A stretch of DNA of 64,000 nt from UBA6164 sp964527325 (GTDB lineage: Bacteria; Patescibacteriota; Gracilibacteria; BD1-5; UBA6164): the NCBI GenBank assembly GCA_964527325.1, contig CAZGNU010000002.1, forward strand, positions 3,833 to 67,832, in the 5' to 3' direction. Both the position numbers and the translations under genes were made by a program. Below the pieces are notes generated by a model. It was not told the origin of the DNA. It saw only the letters and a program-made list of their open reading frames with translations, and did no database searches. The stretch's first letter is position 1. Each line of letters opens with the position of its first letter. Of this stretch, positions 11,898 through 25,055 are shown piece by piece.

Positions 11898-12938
11898 TTA
11901 TTTTATTAGATAATTACTAATCTTTTCTTTTATATATTTTTCTCATACAAATTCTATCCAATTTTTATAAAATCAAAGACAGTACTTATTATTATCACAT
12001 TTCTTACATTGATCAAATTTTTGTTTCTCTTTCCAAAGCCATTTATAACTTTCCAAATTTCATTTATTTACATTTCAAATTTTCTTATTTTCTTCTAGTT
12101 TTCTTAATCTTGAATATTCCAAATTATATTCTGGATAATTTAAAACACATAAAGGAGGAGAAGTAAAATGAAAATCAGGTAATATTTTATTTCTTCTACA
12201 TAAATCCACTATTTTTTCAATTTCTTTTATTTGTTTACTAGAAAAATCTAATAATACTTGATCTTTATTAATTTCAGCATATCAATTTGGTTGACAATAT
12301 CAAAATGAAATTTTATGAGTTATGCTTTCATCACTATGTATTCTTAGTGGAATTACATTTATAAATCAAATCCTTAATAATAATTTAATATAGTTATATA
12401 ACTGAAATATATTTATTTTAGTAACAACAATATTAAGATAAATTGAAATTTTTTTATCTATTTTGTTATCTTTTATATATTTTACCCAATTTTTAAAATC
12501 ATCAATATTATAATATACTCATAATGTATTATTTATTTCTATACTTGAAGAATGCTGTGCAAGAAAAATTTCATCTAATCATACATTAATAAGTTTATTA
12601 ATATACTTTTTATCTTTGAATAATTTAGTTCAATTAGTTTGAATTTCAACAACTCAAATTCAAATTTTTTTTGCTAGTTTAATATAATTAAATAAATTTT
12701 TATTTAAAGTTGGTTCTCATCATGAAAAAGAAAGAATTAATTTTTTTCTTTCTTTAAATGAATACTTTTTTATTAATTTTAATAAATTATAAATAATTTC
12801 CTTATTAGTAATATCATTTTTTCAATAATTATTAGTCTTTAAAACATTACAAAATTTACATTTCCAGTTACATTTATAATTTATTCTAATAATTTCATTA
12901 ATATATATATGTTCAGCATTTGATTTCTTATTATTCAT
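11898..12938 (-). CDS. Radical SAM protein
   Basis: 346 residues. Motif CNWKCKFC (Cys 23, 27, 30), then LSFSGGEPTLNKNLF and EIQTNGTKLF. C-terminal cysteines (DQCKKCDNNKYCLGF) form a knot like that of neighbouring enzymes. It follows the 12931-13881 enzyme with an 8-base overlap and precedes the nitrogenase-like pair by 17 bases. Substrate unknown. Confidence 0.85.
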
Positions 12939-13881
12939 TTTTAATTGGGTTAATTTCTGAATATCAATATAATTTTTTATAATTAATTGATGGTCACCAA
13001 CATAAATTATTATATAAGCACTTATAACATTTTATTGTTATTTTTCTTTCTCTTGGAGAAATGAATTTTCTATCCATTTCATAAAATTTATATTCATATT
13101 TTTCAATAATTGATCATACCTTTATTCTATTTCAATACCCTATATCATCTGTTTTATTGATAAAATTTTCAATCTCTTTTTTTGGAAAAACACAAAAAGG
13201 AAAATCAACAATTTTAAGATTAATATTGTTATTTTTACATATTTTTTCTATTTCAATTACTTTTTTAAAAGCTTCAGTATATGTAGGAGCGACAAAATCT
13301 TTTAAATGTTTTTTTCAATAATACCTAATATCTAAATCAGGATAAGTTAAAGAAATGTTTTTTATTCATTTTTTCTGTAAATATTTAACAATATTGTACA
13401 ATTCAGTTAAATTGTCTTTTGTAATAACTATATTAATTTTAAAAAAACTTCATTTCCAATATTTATTTATATTTTCAATAACCTTATCCCATTTAACAAC
13501 CACATTAGTCCTAGAAATTTTTTTTTGTGTTTTTTCTTCTATGGCTTGAACAGATAATATTAGCTCATCAATATATGGTAAATATTTTTTTGCCTCTTTT
13601 TTAATATGAAGAGTTGTTGCATTAGTTGTTACTAATATGGTAAATTTCATTTTTTTTCAGATTTTTAACGCATCTAAAAAAACTCACTGAATAAAAGGCT
13701 CTCATCATAAATAAGTAACATGATTATATCATCTTTTCTTATATTTTATTAATTTTTTTAAAACATCAAGTATAGTTACTTTTTTATTCCATACCATCTT
13801 CATGTTTGGATATTCCATACAATAAGTACATTTGTGATTACATGTATGTCAAACATAAGTTTCTAGTCTTTTATAATCCAT
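12931..13881 (-). CDS. Radical SAM protein
   Basis: 316 residues. Motif CNHKCTYC (Cys 14, 18, 21), YLGGEPFIQGVFLDAL with TGA-coded glycines, TNATTLHIKKEA, and a C-terminal KCYKCLYNNLCWG knot. It overlaps both neighbours (11 bases upstream, 8 downstream), typical of a tightly coupled operon. Substrate unknown. Confidence 0.85.
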
Positions 13882-14695
13882 AAAATTTACAACTATCTTT
13901 AATAAAACATAAATTACATCTTTTTTCTTCAAAGCAAAAAGGTTTATTATCAACTGATAATCTTTCTAAATCTTCATCTCAAATTTGTTCTTTTATTCAT
14001 CTTTCAAAATTATAATATTCAATAAAATAAAAAAAGAAATCTTTACTAAATTTTACAAATTTTACTTTTAAATTCAAACTTTTAATGATTTTAAATAAAT
14101 TAATTAAATAAGACTTAGTTTTTTTGATATCATACTCCAAAATTAATTTGTTTTTATAAGGTTTATCAAATGGAAAATAATTCACAAAATCTATATTTTT
14201 AACTGAAAATTTTTGTCTTAATAATACTAAATCCTTACTAATAGATTTAATATTTAAATTATTAATATGAATTATAGCTTTAATAAATATTTTTTTTTCT
14301 TGTATTAATTTAATATTTTTTATTAATTCTTTTAATTTAATTCATCAATTAACAATTTTTTTATGATTATTTTCAACAAAACTATTAAAATAAAATCAAA
14401 TATTATTTAATCAATTATTTATCAAATTATTTAATAATTCATTATTTAATCAATAAGTATTTGTTAATAATCAAATATTTTTAAATCATACTTTTTTACA
14501 ATACTTAATTATTTCTAAAACATCTGGATGTAATAAAGGATTTCATCAATAAAATGTTATATTAACTTTATTTTTTTCTCATTTAAGTATTAAAAAAATT
14601 TCTTCTTTTTTTAAAAATTTTTCTTTTTTTCTTAAACTTTGTTCAAGACAATATAAACAATCATTATTACATGTATTAACTATTCTTAAATCCAT
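13871..14695 (-). CDS. Radical SAM protein, short
   Basis: 274 residues, short for the group. Motif CNNDCLYC (Cys 9, 13, 16), then FYGGNPLLHPDVLEI, a GGNP variant of GGEP, and LLTNTYGLN. C-terminal cysteines at FCFEEKRCNLCFIKDSC. Its ATG shares the A of the upstream gene's TAA stop (TAATG), showing coupled translation. Unusually rich in Asn and Lys. Substrate unknown. Confidence 0.82.
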
Positions 14696-16065
14696 TATTT
14701 TTTTATTTTATTATTAATATCTCAAAGAGGATCAAATTCACTATAGCTTTTATTATAAATATTAGCATCCATCCTTGATCATCATCTACACTCTTCTTTA
14801 TATTTACAATCTTCACATTCTTTAGGTAAAAATCAGTTATTTAACATTTTTTGTACGTATTTTCATTGCCATACATCAAGTAAATTATTTTCAAAAATAC
14901 TTCAAAGATTTGTATCAAAAGCACTCATTATTTGAATATTTCAATCTGTTGTTATTATTGTTTTCACATTATGGTGTTCTGATAATTCTCAATCAATCAC
15001 CTGTTTAGCAATTTCTGTATCTTTTGTTACACAAAATGGCACACTATCAACTATTTTAAAATCAGTATTATATTTTTTATTTAATTTATATAATTTATGT
15101 ATTGCTAAGTTTATCATTTCTCTACTTATTCATTTTGTAGTTCAAGTAGAATATAACCTAAAGAAATGCCAATTTTTAATTTCAAAATTTCATAAAACAA
15201 AATCATATATTTTTTCAATATATAATATATTTTTCGATGTTAAAATTGTTAAAAAATCTAAAGTTAAATTTTTATATTTTTTTATTTTCCTAAGCTGTAC
15301 TACTTTTTTATCAAACTTATTTTCAAAAATTTTTAATTTTTCTATTCACCTAATATTTCTTGCTCAAGCTTTATTTATATCATAATAATCCTTATTATTA
15401 AACTCATGTATAGAAACCATTAAATTCAATGAAAAATCCTTATTTAACCTATCTAATGTTTTATCTAATAATAATGTTCAATTAGTATTAATTCTAATAA
15501 ATATTCACTTATATCTAATATATTCAAGTAAATCCCATAAAAAAGATGCTGAAAAAGGCTCTCATCCTGTAATAATAATATCCCTTGTTCAACTTTTATA
15601 TAGAATATCAACAATATCTTTATATTTTTCTAATCAGATATTTTCTCTTAAATTTCTATTTTTTAATGGATAATCATAATCATTGAAACAATAGTTGCAA
15701 AATAAGTTACACTTACTTGTAATAGTCAAAACTGTTCAAAAAGGAATTTTATTATAAAAATATTTATTTTTAAAAAAATTAAAATCTTTTATATCTTTCT
15801 TTAAAATAATAGAATATATTTCTTTTTTAAGTTCTTCATTTTCTCCAGATAATTGCCAATTTTTTGTTGTAAATTCATCTTTATTATTTATAAAATCAAT
15901 ATGAGTAAAAAAAATATATTCTATTTTTATTCAATTACTAAAAATAATTTTTATATTTCATAATCACTGTTCAAATATTTCACTCAAAAAATACTGAGAA
16001 TCTAATTTTTTATCATATTGTATCTCAGGAAATAAAACTAATGAATAAAATATTTTTGTTATCAT
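14695..16065 (-). CDS. Radical SAM/SPASM-type maturase
   Basis: 456 residues. About 110 N-terminal residues precede the cluster motif CNLFCNYC (Cys 119, 123, 126), the place where peptide maturases often carry a precursor-binding domain. IITGGEPFSASFL and RINTNGTLL follow. The C-terminal part has TTDGNIQIMSAFD, GSIFENNLLDVW and CEDCKYKEECRWW, the SPASM-like auxiliary-cluster pattern. This is one of the best candidates in the array for direct peptide modification. It ends overlapping the next gene by one base and starts 9 bases after the carbamoyltransferase stop. Confidence 0.87.
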
Positions 16066-16073
16066 TTGTTATA

Positions 16074-18101
16074 TTACAAAGTAAAATTATTTTCACTTAT
16101 AATTATTTTAGTATCTTTATTATTAATAAAATCTTTATAATAAATTGATAATAATTTATAAATCTTGTTTTTATTAATTTTCGTGTTATTTATAATTACA
16201 TTTTTATTTTCTTTTTTAAAATTTCACTTAAAATTAAGTAAAATATTTTTTCTTTTTCATATTACATTATTTTCAACAAAACTTATCTCTATACTACCCG
16301 TTTTAAAAATATATTCAACTACTCATGTTTTTTGTTTTATTTTATGATTTATTTTTAATCATTTTAGTACTAAATCTCATATTTTTTCAAAAACTATAAT
16401 ATTATTTTTAAAAAACTCAAAATAAGATTTATTAATATTAAATTTATATTTATCAATTATTTTATCTTTTTTAACTATATAATTTCAAATAACTAAATAA
16501 TCTAAATCAGTAGACAAAAACATTTCAATTGCATCTTTTGGAGACTCTACAATTGGTTCTCAAGCATTGTTAAATGAAGTATTAATTAAAATAGGAATAT
16601 TATTGTCTTTATTAAATTCTTTAAGTAATTTATATAAATAAATATTATTATCTTTATTAACTGTTTGGTATCTCGCTGTTCAGTCAGAGTGAGTTATTCA
16701 TAACATTTTTGGAACCTTATTTTTTTTCACCTTTGAGTTAAATAACATAAAAGGAGATATAAAATCAGTATTAAAATATTTTATTAATTCATTATCTAAT
16801 ACAACAGGAGCAAGTGGTCTCCAATATTCCCTATCTTTAATTTTATTTATTTTGTTTCTTATTTTTATACTATTAGGTCTCGCTAAAATACTTCTAAAAC
16901 CAAGTGCTCTAGGTCATAATTCACTTCATCATTGAAACCATCAAATTATTTTATTATTACTTAAAATTTTTGAAGTTTTATTATATATATCATTATTTAA
17001 TTCATATTTTAATAATCATTTATATTTATTTAAAGCTTTTTTTACCTCAACATCACTGTATTCCTTTCATATTCAATATGTTTTTAACTCTTTAATTTTA
17101 TTTTTTAATATAATATTCTCCAAATAATAAATTCATCATAAAGATAAACCAGAATCATCACAAGCCGGTTCTACAAACATATTTGAAAAAATTCATTTCT
17201 CTTTTATTAAACTATTAGCAATTATGTTCAATCAAACTCATCATGCAATACATAAATTTTTATTTTTAGATAATTTCTTAGCCTTAAGTGCTAATTTTAA
17301 TATTGTATTTTCTGTGCAATATTGAAGCCTTGCTGCGATATTTTTAAAATCTGTCTTAATTATATCTTCTGTTTTAAAATCTGTATTTTTAATTCAATAT
17401 ATTTCTTTTATTACTTCTTTTAAATCATTTAAATCTCATCAAGAATTTTTATATTTTTTAAAAATCTCTACATATTTATCTTTTAATAAAAAATCTTTTC
17501 AAAATAAATTTATATCATCATATTTTTTACAATCTCAATAAGAAGATAATCACATTATACTTCATTCTCACATTTTAAATAACAAAGTATGTAAAGCATA
17601 CATATATCATACTCAAAGTTTATATTTATTTTTTTTTATTTTTCAAGCATATAAATTTTTACTTGTTCAATTTTTAAATTCCCAAATGCTATAACACAAT
17701 TCCTTGTTGATTTTTTCATCATATCATGCTCAATCAATAATTAATACAGCACTATCTCAAAAACCTGATCATCAAAATGCTGAGTAAGCATGTAAAAGAT
17801 GATGTTCATTAAAATCATAATAATTAATATTTTTATTTTTAAATAAAAAATTTATATTAAATGGAAAATTTATTATAAAAATTTCATCTAAGTTTTTTAT
17901 ACTTATTCATATTAACAATTTTTTTAATCAATTAATGAAAATTTTAAAATAATTTTTTTGTCAATAAAAAACTCCATTTGGAAAATGTTTTATTCTAGTT
18001 AATCTCTCTAATGTTATAGCCTTAACATTATCATTGTATTTTATTACAATACTCCACTTTTCTTCAGATATATTATAATTTGATGATATAAGTAAATTCA
18101 T
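16074..18101 (-). CDS. Second NodU/TobZ-type O-carbamoyltransferase
   Basis: 675 residues, same plan as the copy at 6953-9040. Visible are EHHLLHAYSAFWGSGF, LIIDGAGYDEKIN, CIAGGVGLNIIANS, FVEPACDDSGLSLGG, GGSELGPRALGFRSILA, EYWRPLAPVVLDNE and LINTSFNNAWEPIVE (the last with Gly, TGA, for W in a naive reading). Both catalytic domains appear complete. Two diverged copies in one operon suggest two carbamoylation sites or substrates. Confidence 0.87.
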
Positions 18102-18134
18102 TATTATGGTATTTTAAAATTAAAAATTTCATTT

Positions 18135-19019
18135 CTAACTAAAAGTTTTATAATTAAAATAAAAACATTTTTCACAAGCTTTTTTATAATCTATTTTACT
18201 TTTTTTTTCTAAAAAATTATTTAAGGTAAATTCTCAAAGTTTTCATAAATATCATGTTTTATCTATTTCATTTAAAGAACACTGAAAAACATCTCAAAAT
18301 GAATTTATATATAAATAATTATATTTCATAACTTCACACACATCTCCATGTTTTCTCTTAATATAATGTCATTTTAATTTATTTTTATCAAACATTTTTT
18401 TATGTAGATTTTCAGCAATTTTTCATCACCAATTATGCACAAGAGATATTCAATAATCTTTTCACAAACTTGATGCAAATTTTTTAAATTTTTCTAATTC
18501 TCATAAATTTAAAACTGATAACATGAATTCCATAGAATAATTTATTTTCATCTTGTTTACCCTATTTAAAACATCCATAAAAATTCTATAAAAATTTCCT
18601 CAAGTTAAATAGTTATACATTTTTTCTTCTAATGAAAAAACTGAAAAAGTTAAAGACACATTAAATCATCTATTTTTTAGATCTAATATTTTATCTAAAT
18701 GTTCATTTTTGATTGCAAGTCATTTAGTCATAAAAAATAAATTAATATCTGGAAGTTCTAAAAATAAATATTCCATAAAATCATTTACTTTCTCATGAAT
18801 AAAAGCATCTCAAAGTCAACAAACCATAACTTCAGTATAATTTCATTCTTTTAATAACAATATAATTTTTTTAAAATTTATTGAACTAATAAAACCATAT
18901 TGTTTCAATTCCTTTCTAGCACAAACAATACAGTTCATTCAACAATAACTTGTTAATTCAATTTCAATTCATTTAGTTACTGCACTACATTCAAATACAT
19001 TATCTTTCTTCTGTTCCAT
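18135..19019 (-). CDS. Radical SAM protein
   Basis: 294 residues. Motif CGMNCIVC (Cys 26, 30, 33) in ELTSYCGMNCIVCARKE. The usual GGEP strand is changed to MVCGLGDAFIHEK, a GLGD variant also found in some radical SAM subfamilies. C-terminal residues INSFGDVFQCSLNEID and CEKCFYF look like SPASM cysteines. It overlaps the upstream radical SAM gene by 20 bases. Confidence 0.82.
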
Positions 19020-19899
19020 CTTTTAATATTTTATCTATTACTTTATAAATAAGTAAATCTCAACTTTTATTTGAAATTTCAAAAATAAGTTTTAAGACTT
19101 CATCTATATTATATAAATTTATTATTTTTTTCAAAGTAAGTTTATCAGATTGTAAAGATAATAATTGAGTTTTACTATCTATATTATTTTTCAATTCTAA
19201 ATCTAAATCTTTATATTGTTTTTGGATCCATAAAAGTGAATCTATGTCAGAATAGAAAAATAGATCTGTATCTAATATAAATTGTTTATCAATAGTTACT
19301 CAATTAAAATAAGTATACGTTTTAAGATTAATTCAAATAGAATTATTTATTATAAAATTATACATATTTTTTAATTGTATTAAGCTTTTTTTACCCCATT
19401 TTTTAGTGTTAAATACTGGCATAAAAGCAATATTTGTGAATCAATTATTTTTTATTTGATTAAACACTATTAATGAATTTTGAAGAAAATCTGGATCATT
19501 TATGAAATTAATATTTATAAAATAAGAATATTTAGATAACAGTTCAATATTTAAATCTTTTCACAAACTAATATTATCAATTGATAAATAAATCTTTACA
19601 TTATTCACCTTTAAAAAATCTAATTTTTCTTCATTAAGTAAAATTCAATTAGTTCAAATAGAATAATTACTAATTAATCATTTTGTGTTTTCAACAAAAT
19701 ATTTTAATTTTTCATATTCAAGTAATGGCTCTCATCAAAAAAAGTTAATAGTATAATCAGCTTTATTATTTTTTAAAAATTCTATAAATAAATCTAGATC
19801 ATTAAAAGAAAGTGATTTATTTCTAAAATCTAGATCACAATATTCACATCTTTTATTACATTTATTTGTTAAAATTAACTCTATTAATATTTTATCCAT
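19000..19899 (-). CDS. Radical SAM protein
   Basis: 299 residues. Motif CNKRCEYC (Cys 14, 18, 21), then INFFGGEPLLEYEKLKYF and a Gly-Thr-Asn strand. Unlike its neighbours it has no C-terminal cysteine knot, so it probably carries only the SAM-binding cluster. The gap to the oxidoreductase gene upstream is 5 bases. Substrate unknown. Confidence 0.83.
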
Positions 19900-19904
19900 T
19901 ATAA

Positions 19905-20636
19905 TTATATAAAGTAATACTTACTAAAATTATATTTTTCTTCTATAATATTTTTTAATACAAAATCAAAATTATATTTATCAATCATTTTTTTTCATCA
20001 TATGGTTAAAAATTTTTTTTCTCAAAAATTATAAATAATTTCTTTTCAAAGATATTTAAAACTTATTTTATAAAAAATATCTTCCCATATATGAAAAGAA
20101 AAATTAAAATCAATTATTTCTTTTTTAATATTTAATCACAAAAAATTATTTAATATATGAATATAAGTAACCTGTCTTGCTTTTTCATTAAGATAATCTT
20201 CCTTACTTGTTATTACATCTATATTTATTTTTTTAATTCTTTTTACATTAATTTTTTTAAAAAATTTTGATAATAATGTATAATATTCTTCTAGAAAAAA
20301 TATACAATTATTATATTTTTTTAATTCTTTGATTTCTGTTTCATCCCAACAAACTGGAATTTCAATAATTAATTTATTTTTAAATCAATTTTTCAATATA
20401 TCTAATGACACCCTTCCCTGTATTGAAGGAGGTAAAGCTATTACAATAATATCAAAATTATTATTTTTAATTAAATTTTTATAATCATTTAATATTTTTA
20501 TTTTTAACTTATTTTCTATGTTTTTTTTAGTTTTTTCTGTTTTACATGCTCAAAAAACATTATAATTATTTTTTTTAAAATAATTAACATATTTTTGTCA
20601 TTGATTTCATAATCATATAACTAATATATCTTCCAT
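19905..20636 (-). CDS. NAD(P)-binding oxidoreductase, Gfo/Idh/MocA-like
   Basis: 243 residues. It begins MEDILVIGLGNQGQKYVNYF, a Rossmann GxGxxG loop (the first two glycines are TGA), followed by FDIIVIALPPSIQGRVSLDI and NKLIIEIPVCWDETEIKEL, the order seen in Gfo/Idh/MocA enzymes (a later catalytic Lys is usual; E-I-P-V replaces the common EKP). It is shorter than the usual 330 residues. A redox step on a tailoring intermediate is plausible from its place inside the array; the substrate is unknown. Confidence 0.65.
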
Positions 20637-20640
20637 TTTT

Positions 20641-21978
20641 TTATTTATCAATTAATTCTCAAGTATTTAGAAAAAAATTATCTAACTCTTTTTCATTATA
20701 ATCAACTAAATCAAATTTGCTAAATTTTTCTCCAAAAAATATATTAAATAATAAAAGAGTTTTTAAATCACTTTCATTTGAATAAATCACATTATTTTTT
20801 ATATAAAGAATTTTATTTTTATTCAAAAAATCAAATTCTTTGAAAAATTCTTTAAAAACATTTTTTCAAAATAATACATTAAATTCTATTATATTAATTC
20901 AATATAAAATATTTAAATAAATATATTTAATCATTTCATCCTTTAAAGATAATTCTATTCATTTATAAAAAGGTAATTTATTTTGATTTATATCATCAAA
21001 ATACTTTTTTATTCAAGGTTTAATGTAAATTATTTTTCAGAATAAATTAATAACTCAATTAGATCACAATGATATAGTTGAAGATTTTTTTGAAACAAAG
21101 TAATCCTCTTGGATATTAGGTGATAATTTTGGTAAATTAATATTTTCTAAATATTCTCTTGTTTTTTTAATTAAATCTAAATAATTATCAGGTAAATCAT
21201 ATTTAATATTATTACTTTTCATTAAATAATGAATGGAAATATTACTAATACTAATCCCCTGTAAAAATTTTATATCATTTTTTATACTATTTAATGTTTG
21301 TCATTTTAATCATATTAATAAGTCAATATTTGATGCAATATTATTTTCATTTAAAAAATTAATATTTTTTTCAAATTCTTCTTTATTATAAACATCTCTA
21401 TTATTTAATTTTAAAACCTTTTCATCAAAAGTCTGTACTGCTAATGTAACCCTAGAAACATTATTTTTTTTAAATAACCTAATTTTCTCTTCAGTATAAT
21501 AATTTGGGTGTCAATCTATTAAAAATTGCTCTAAATTACTTAAATCAAAGTATTTTTTTATTAATAAAAAAATATTATTGAATTGATTAATATTTAATAA
21601 ATTAGGAGTTCATCATCCAATAAATATTGTATTAATTTTAATTTTTTTATTATTATTTAATTTATATAATTCTTTCACTTCTTTTTTTAAAAATTTAACA
21701 TACAAATCTATTTCTATCTCTCTTTGTCTCAATTTCTTAAAACAATTGCAATAAAAGCAAATTTTTGCACAAAAAGGCACATGAATATAAAGGTTTAATT
21801 TATTATTGTTATCTGTTTTATAATAACTTGATTTAAAATACAATTTATATTTTTCTTTAATAAGACTATTATTCATTTTCTTTTTCCAAAAAAAAGAAGA
21901 TGGAAAAAAACTAAAACCTCATGGCTCTTGTAAAAATTTTAACAAAAGATTTTTTGATTTTCTAATAAAATTATTCAT
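20641..21978 (-). CDS. HemN/HemW-like radical SAM protein
   Basis: 445 residues. YIHVPFCAKICFYCNC carries the HemN-type motif C-X3-C-X2-C-X-C (Cys 70, 74, 77, 79). A GxxPN motif, a VQTFDEKVLKLNNR segment and SNIDLLIGLKGQT follow, as in HemN/HemW. Such proteins use SAM for radical chemistry or heme handling. The start at 21978 is preferred to the internal ATG at 21876 because the frame between is open and the first ATG sits 5 bases after the previous stop. The 34-residue N-terminal extension is Phe/Lys-rich. In this context it may be a specialised enzyme rather than a heme gene. Confidence 0.8.
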
Positions 21979-21983
21979 TATAA

Positions 21984-23396
21984 TTATTTAAAAATTTTTT
22001 GGTAAAATTCCATATTTTCAAAAATAAAAGCTTTATTTTTAAGCATCTTACTTATATATAATTCTCTATTTTTAATTATTTTATTTAAATTAACTTCAAT
22101 ATAAAAAATATTTTCAGGAAGATAATCTATTAAATATTTTAATTGAAATTCAGATAATTCAATAGATATTAAATTTATTTTATATTTTTTATTTTCTTGA
22201 TTTTTTATTGAATCTAGAAATTGTATTAAATTTTTATCAATTATAAAATAATTTTCTACATAAATATAGTTAAAATTGTATTTCTTTATTAATAAATCTA
22301 TTTTTTTATAATCATTAAAATCAAACAAAAATAAATTTATTCAATTATTTAGATATTTTTGTTTTTTTTCTAAAATAATAGAAAAATCCTTCTCTATATT
22401 ATCATTTCTTACTATACTAAAATAATTATTATCAAGTGATTTTAACTTTTCATAATTATTATCTATTTGTTTTATATAAATTGTTGAAAATATTTCTTTT
22501 TTTGAATTTCATATAATATCTACATCAAAATTAATTTTTTTCTTATTTCAAAGATTTATAAACTTTTTTATATAAGTTAATTGATCTTTAGATAAAGAAA
22601 ATCTTAAATTATATATCGTTGTATTGTTTTTGTTAAAAATATCTAATAATTCGTTTAATTCATTATTAGAAAAAATAATATTCCTTAAAAATAATTCATT
22701 AATAAAATTATTATTTTTTATAAAATAGATTATTTTTTTAGTATTAGTAATCTTATTTGATGAAATATCTAAAATTCTCAAATAATTTGAATCCATAAAA
22801 AAATCAAATAAATTATTAACTCCTACATCTGTTAATCAAGTATTAATAAGACTTAAATATTCTAAATTTATATTATTTTTATTTAAAAAACTAATTATAT
22901 TTATTATTCCTTTATCTTTTATATTATTATTATCAAAATTAATAAATGACAAATTATTAAATCAATTCAATTCCTGAAATAAAGAAAAAAAAGATTCTCA
23001 TAAATTATTATTTTCTAAAAAGATTCTATTAATATCCAGACTATTTTTCGATAAAAATTTTATCAATTCTTTATAATCCGATTTATTAAATTCGATGAAA
23101 TTTAACTTCAACCAAAATAATCATTTAAATTTCATATTAAATAAATTTTTTTTATCAATTTCTGACAACCTTAATCTTTCAAAAAATATATCAGTTACAA
23201 ATTCTTCCTTAATTGTTTTAAGATAGTCAGAAAAAATATTGAAATCACTATTTATAATATAAATAATGTGATTTTTTATAAAATTAGTGGTAAAATAAAA
23301 TAAATCTAATAATTGATTATTGAATAAAAAATAGTATTCATAATCAATATTAGATTTATTTTTAAGTTTATTTAATATTATTTTTAAGTTTTTCAT
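21984..23396 (-). CDS. Leucine-rich-repeat protein
   Basis: 470 residues, with several internal TGA glycines. The middle (about residues 90-230) has repeated units such as LNRIFLENNNLG, LSFINFDNNNIKDKG, LEYLSLINTGLTDVGVN and LRILDISSNKITNT, spaced 27-29 residues as in ribonuclease-inhibitor-type LRRs. The N- and C-terminal parts are Asn/Lys/Ile-rich and unrecognised. There is no signal peptide. A binding or scaffold role in the radical SAM array is possible but only inferred. It overlaps the upstream lipoprotein gene by 29 bases. Confidence 0.7.
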
Positions 23397-24147
23397 AACA
23401 CAATTTTACTAAGTTTTTATCATTAAGTAAATCACATTTTTCTAATCTAATTGCTTCTATAAAATAAAAATATTCCTTTGCAATTGAAACTGCTTCATAA
23501 TTAGTAAATTTTTTACAAACTATATAATCAGTTATTTTTGTTTGTAATAATTTTAATTTAGGTAAATCATAATTATCTTTTAAAAAATAATTACATGAGA
23601 ATTTTGATCATTCCTTAATTTTTTTCATCTTAATTAATGTATCTTTTATATGAAAATAATTAGTAGAAGAATTTTCAATATATCTATTTTCTCATTTACA
23701 TATTAATTTATTATTTCATATTAATTCATTAAATGAAATTTCTCAATCTAAACAATCTGATAATCATTCTATATTATTAAAATCAACTTTTTCTTTATAT
23801 AAATAAAATCTCCAAATATCATAAAATTCCTTTTCTATAGGATTTTCTTCAAAAAAATCACTGTCTCTATTTATTAATTTATAAAAATTCAATAAATCCC
23901 CTTTCTCATCTTTAATTGAAAAATCATCAGGAATATTTATTTCATAAAACTCTTCTTTAGTATTTATTTGCTTAACAATATAATCTTCTATTATATTAGC
24001 ATCATGCAAACCAGTAGAAGTAGAGTTTTTCTTGTTATTTTTTTCTGTATTATTAGTAACTTTAAGTCCTTCTTCATTTTTATCACTTAAAAAAAAACAA
24101 GAACTCAATAATAAAACACTAAATATAAGTAATACAATCTTTTTCAT
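23368..24147 (-). CDS. Predicted lipoprotein of unknown function
   Basis: 259 residues. The N-terminus MKKIVLLIFSVLLLSSCFF is a lipoprotein signal with lipobox LSSC. A Ser/Thr/Asn/Lys-rich linker follows, then a charged domain with several cysteines and no recognised fold. ATG 24147 is chosen; a TTG three codons upstream is less likely. It lies between the LRR gene and a radical SAM gene in the same orientation. It is the only exported protein with a lipobox in the array and could tether a complex at the membrane. Confidence 0.7.
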
Positions 24148-24171
24148 AAAAAACAATTAAAAAATAAAATT

Positions 24172-25044
24172 TTATTTAACAACACTTAAATAATCCTTAG
24201 GAATTCAAGTACATTTATCTATATATAAACACTTACCACATTTTTCAATATACACACAATCTGTTTCATCTAATCATTCTCACATATTTCAATATGCATC
24301 ATTATTATATTTTTGTCTTTTTATAACTAAATCCCAATATTTTTTATTTATTTTACACAAAGGAAAATTTTCTAATGTAAAATTAAAATTTTTAATTTCT
24401 ACTATTTTTTTCAATTCATTTTCAAATTTTTCATAAGAAATATATAAATCTTTTTTTTCATTATCAGAAAATAAATAAAGAGAATATATTTGTACTAATT
24501 GAGCCCTAGTAATTGGAAAATAAGATAAAAATTTTAATATTTTTTTTATATTTTTGTAATTATGTCTAGTTAGAACTGTATTTGTATCTATAACAAAATT
24601 ACCATTTTGTTTTTTTATTTCATATAAATTTGTAAAAGTTTTTATTATTTTTTTAAATGCTCATTTTACACCAACCAAATTATCATGAATTTCTCAATAT
24701 CAATGTACAGAAATAACCACTCAAGTCATTCAATTTAAAATGAATTTTTTTAATACTTCTTTTTTAGAAAAATTAAGTCAATTAGTATGAACTCTTATAT
24801 CACTATAACCATTATTTTTAGAATATTTTATATATTCTAATACATTTTTATCTAAAGTAGATTCTCAACCAGAAAATATAATTGATTTTTTTCATTTTTT
24901 CATTCAATTATCAATTAATTTAATAACATAATTGTAATCTAAAAATTTTGTTTTTTCTTTCCTCAAATCTTTTTGAAAACAAAAAATACACTTTTGATTG
25001 CAATTATATCATAAAAAAATTTCAATTCATCATAATCATCTCAT
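24172..25044 (-). CDS. Radical SAM protein next to the Hxs-like substrate gene
   Basis: 290 residues. Motif CNQKCIFC (Cys 15, 19, 22), SIIFSGGESTLDKNVLEY, VHTNGLNF and a C-terminal knot KCGKCLYIDKC (Gly is TGA). It starts 11 bases after the apparent end of the repeat-protein gene, the place where HxsC, the second radical SAM maturase, is expected in His-Xaa-Ser loci. The match to HxsC itself cannot be shown by eye. The start is an ATG after in-frame stops. Confidence 0.78.
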
Positions 25045-25055
25045 ACTAATAATAT

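Noticed and set aside
21613..21876. HemN-like gene starting at 21876
   Set aside because: The frame is open upstream to ATG 21978, which directly follows the previous stop and gives a better operon fit.
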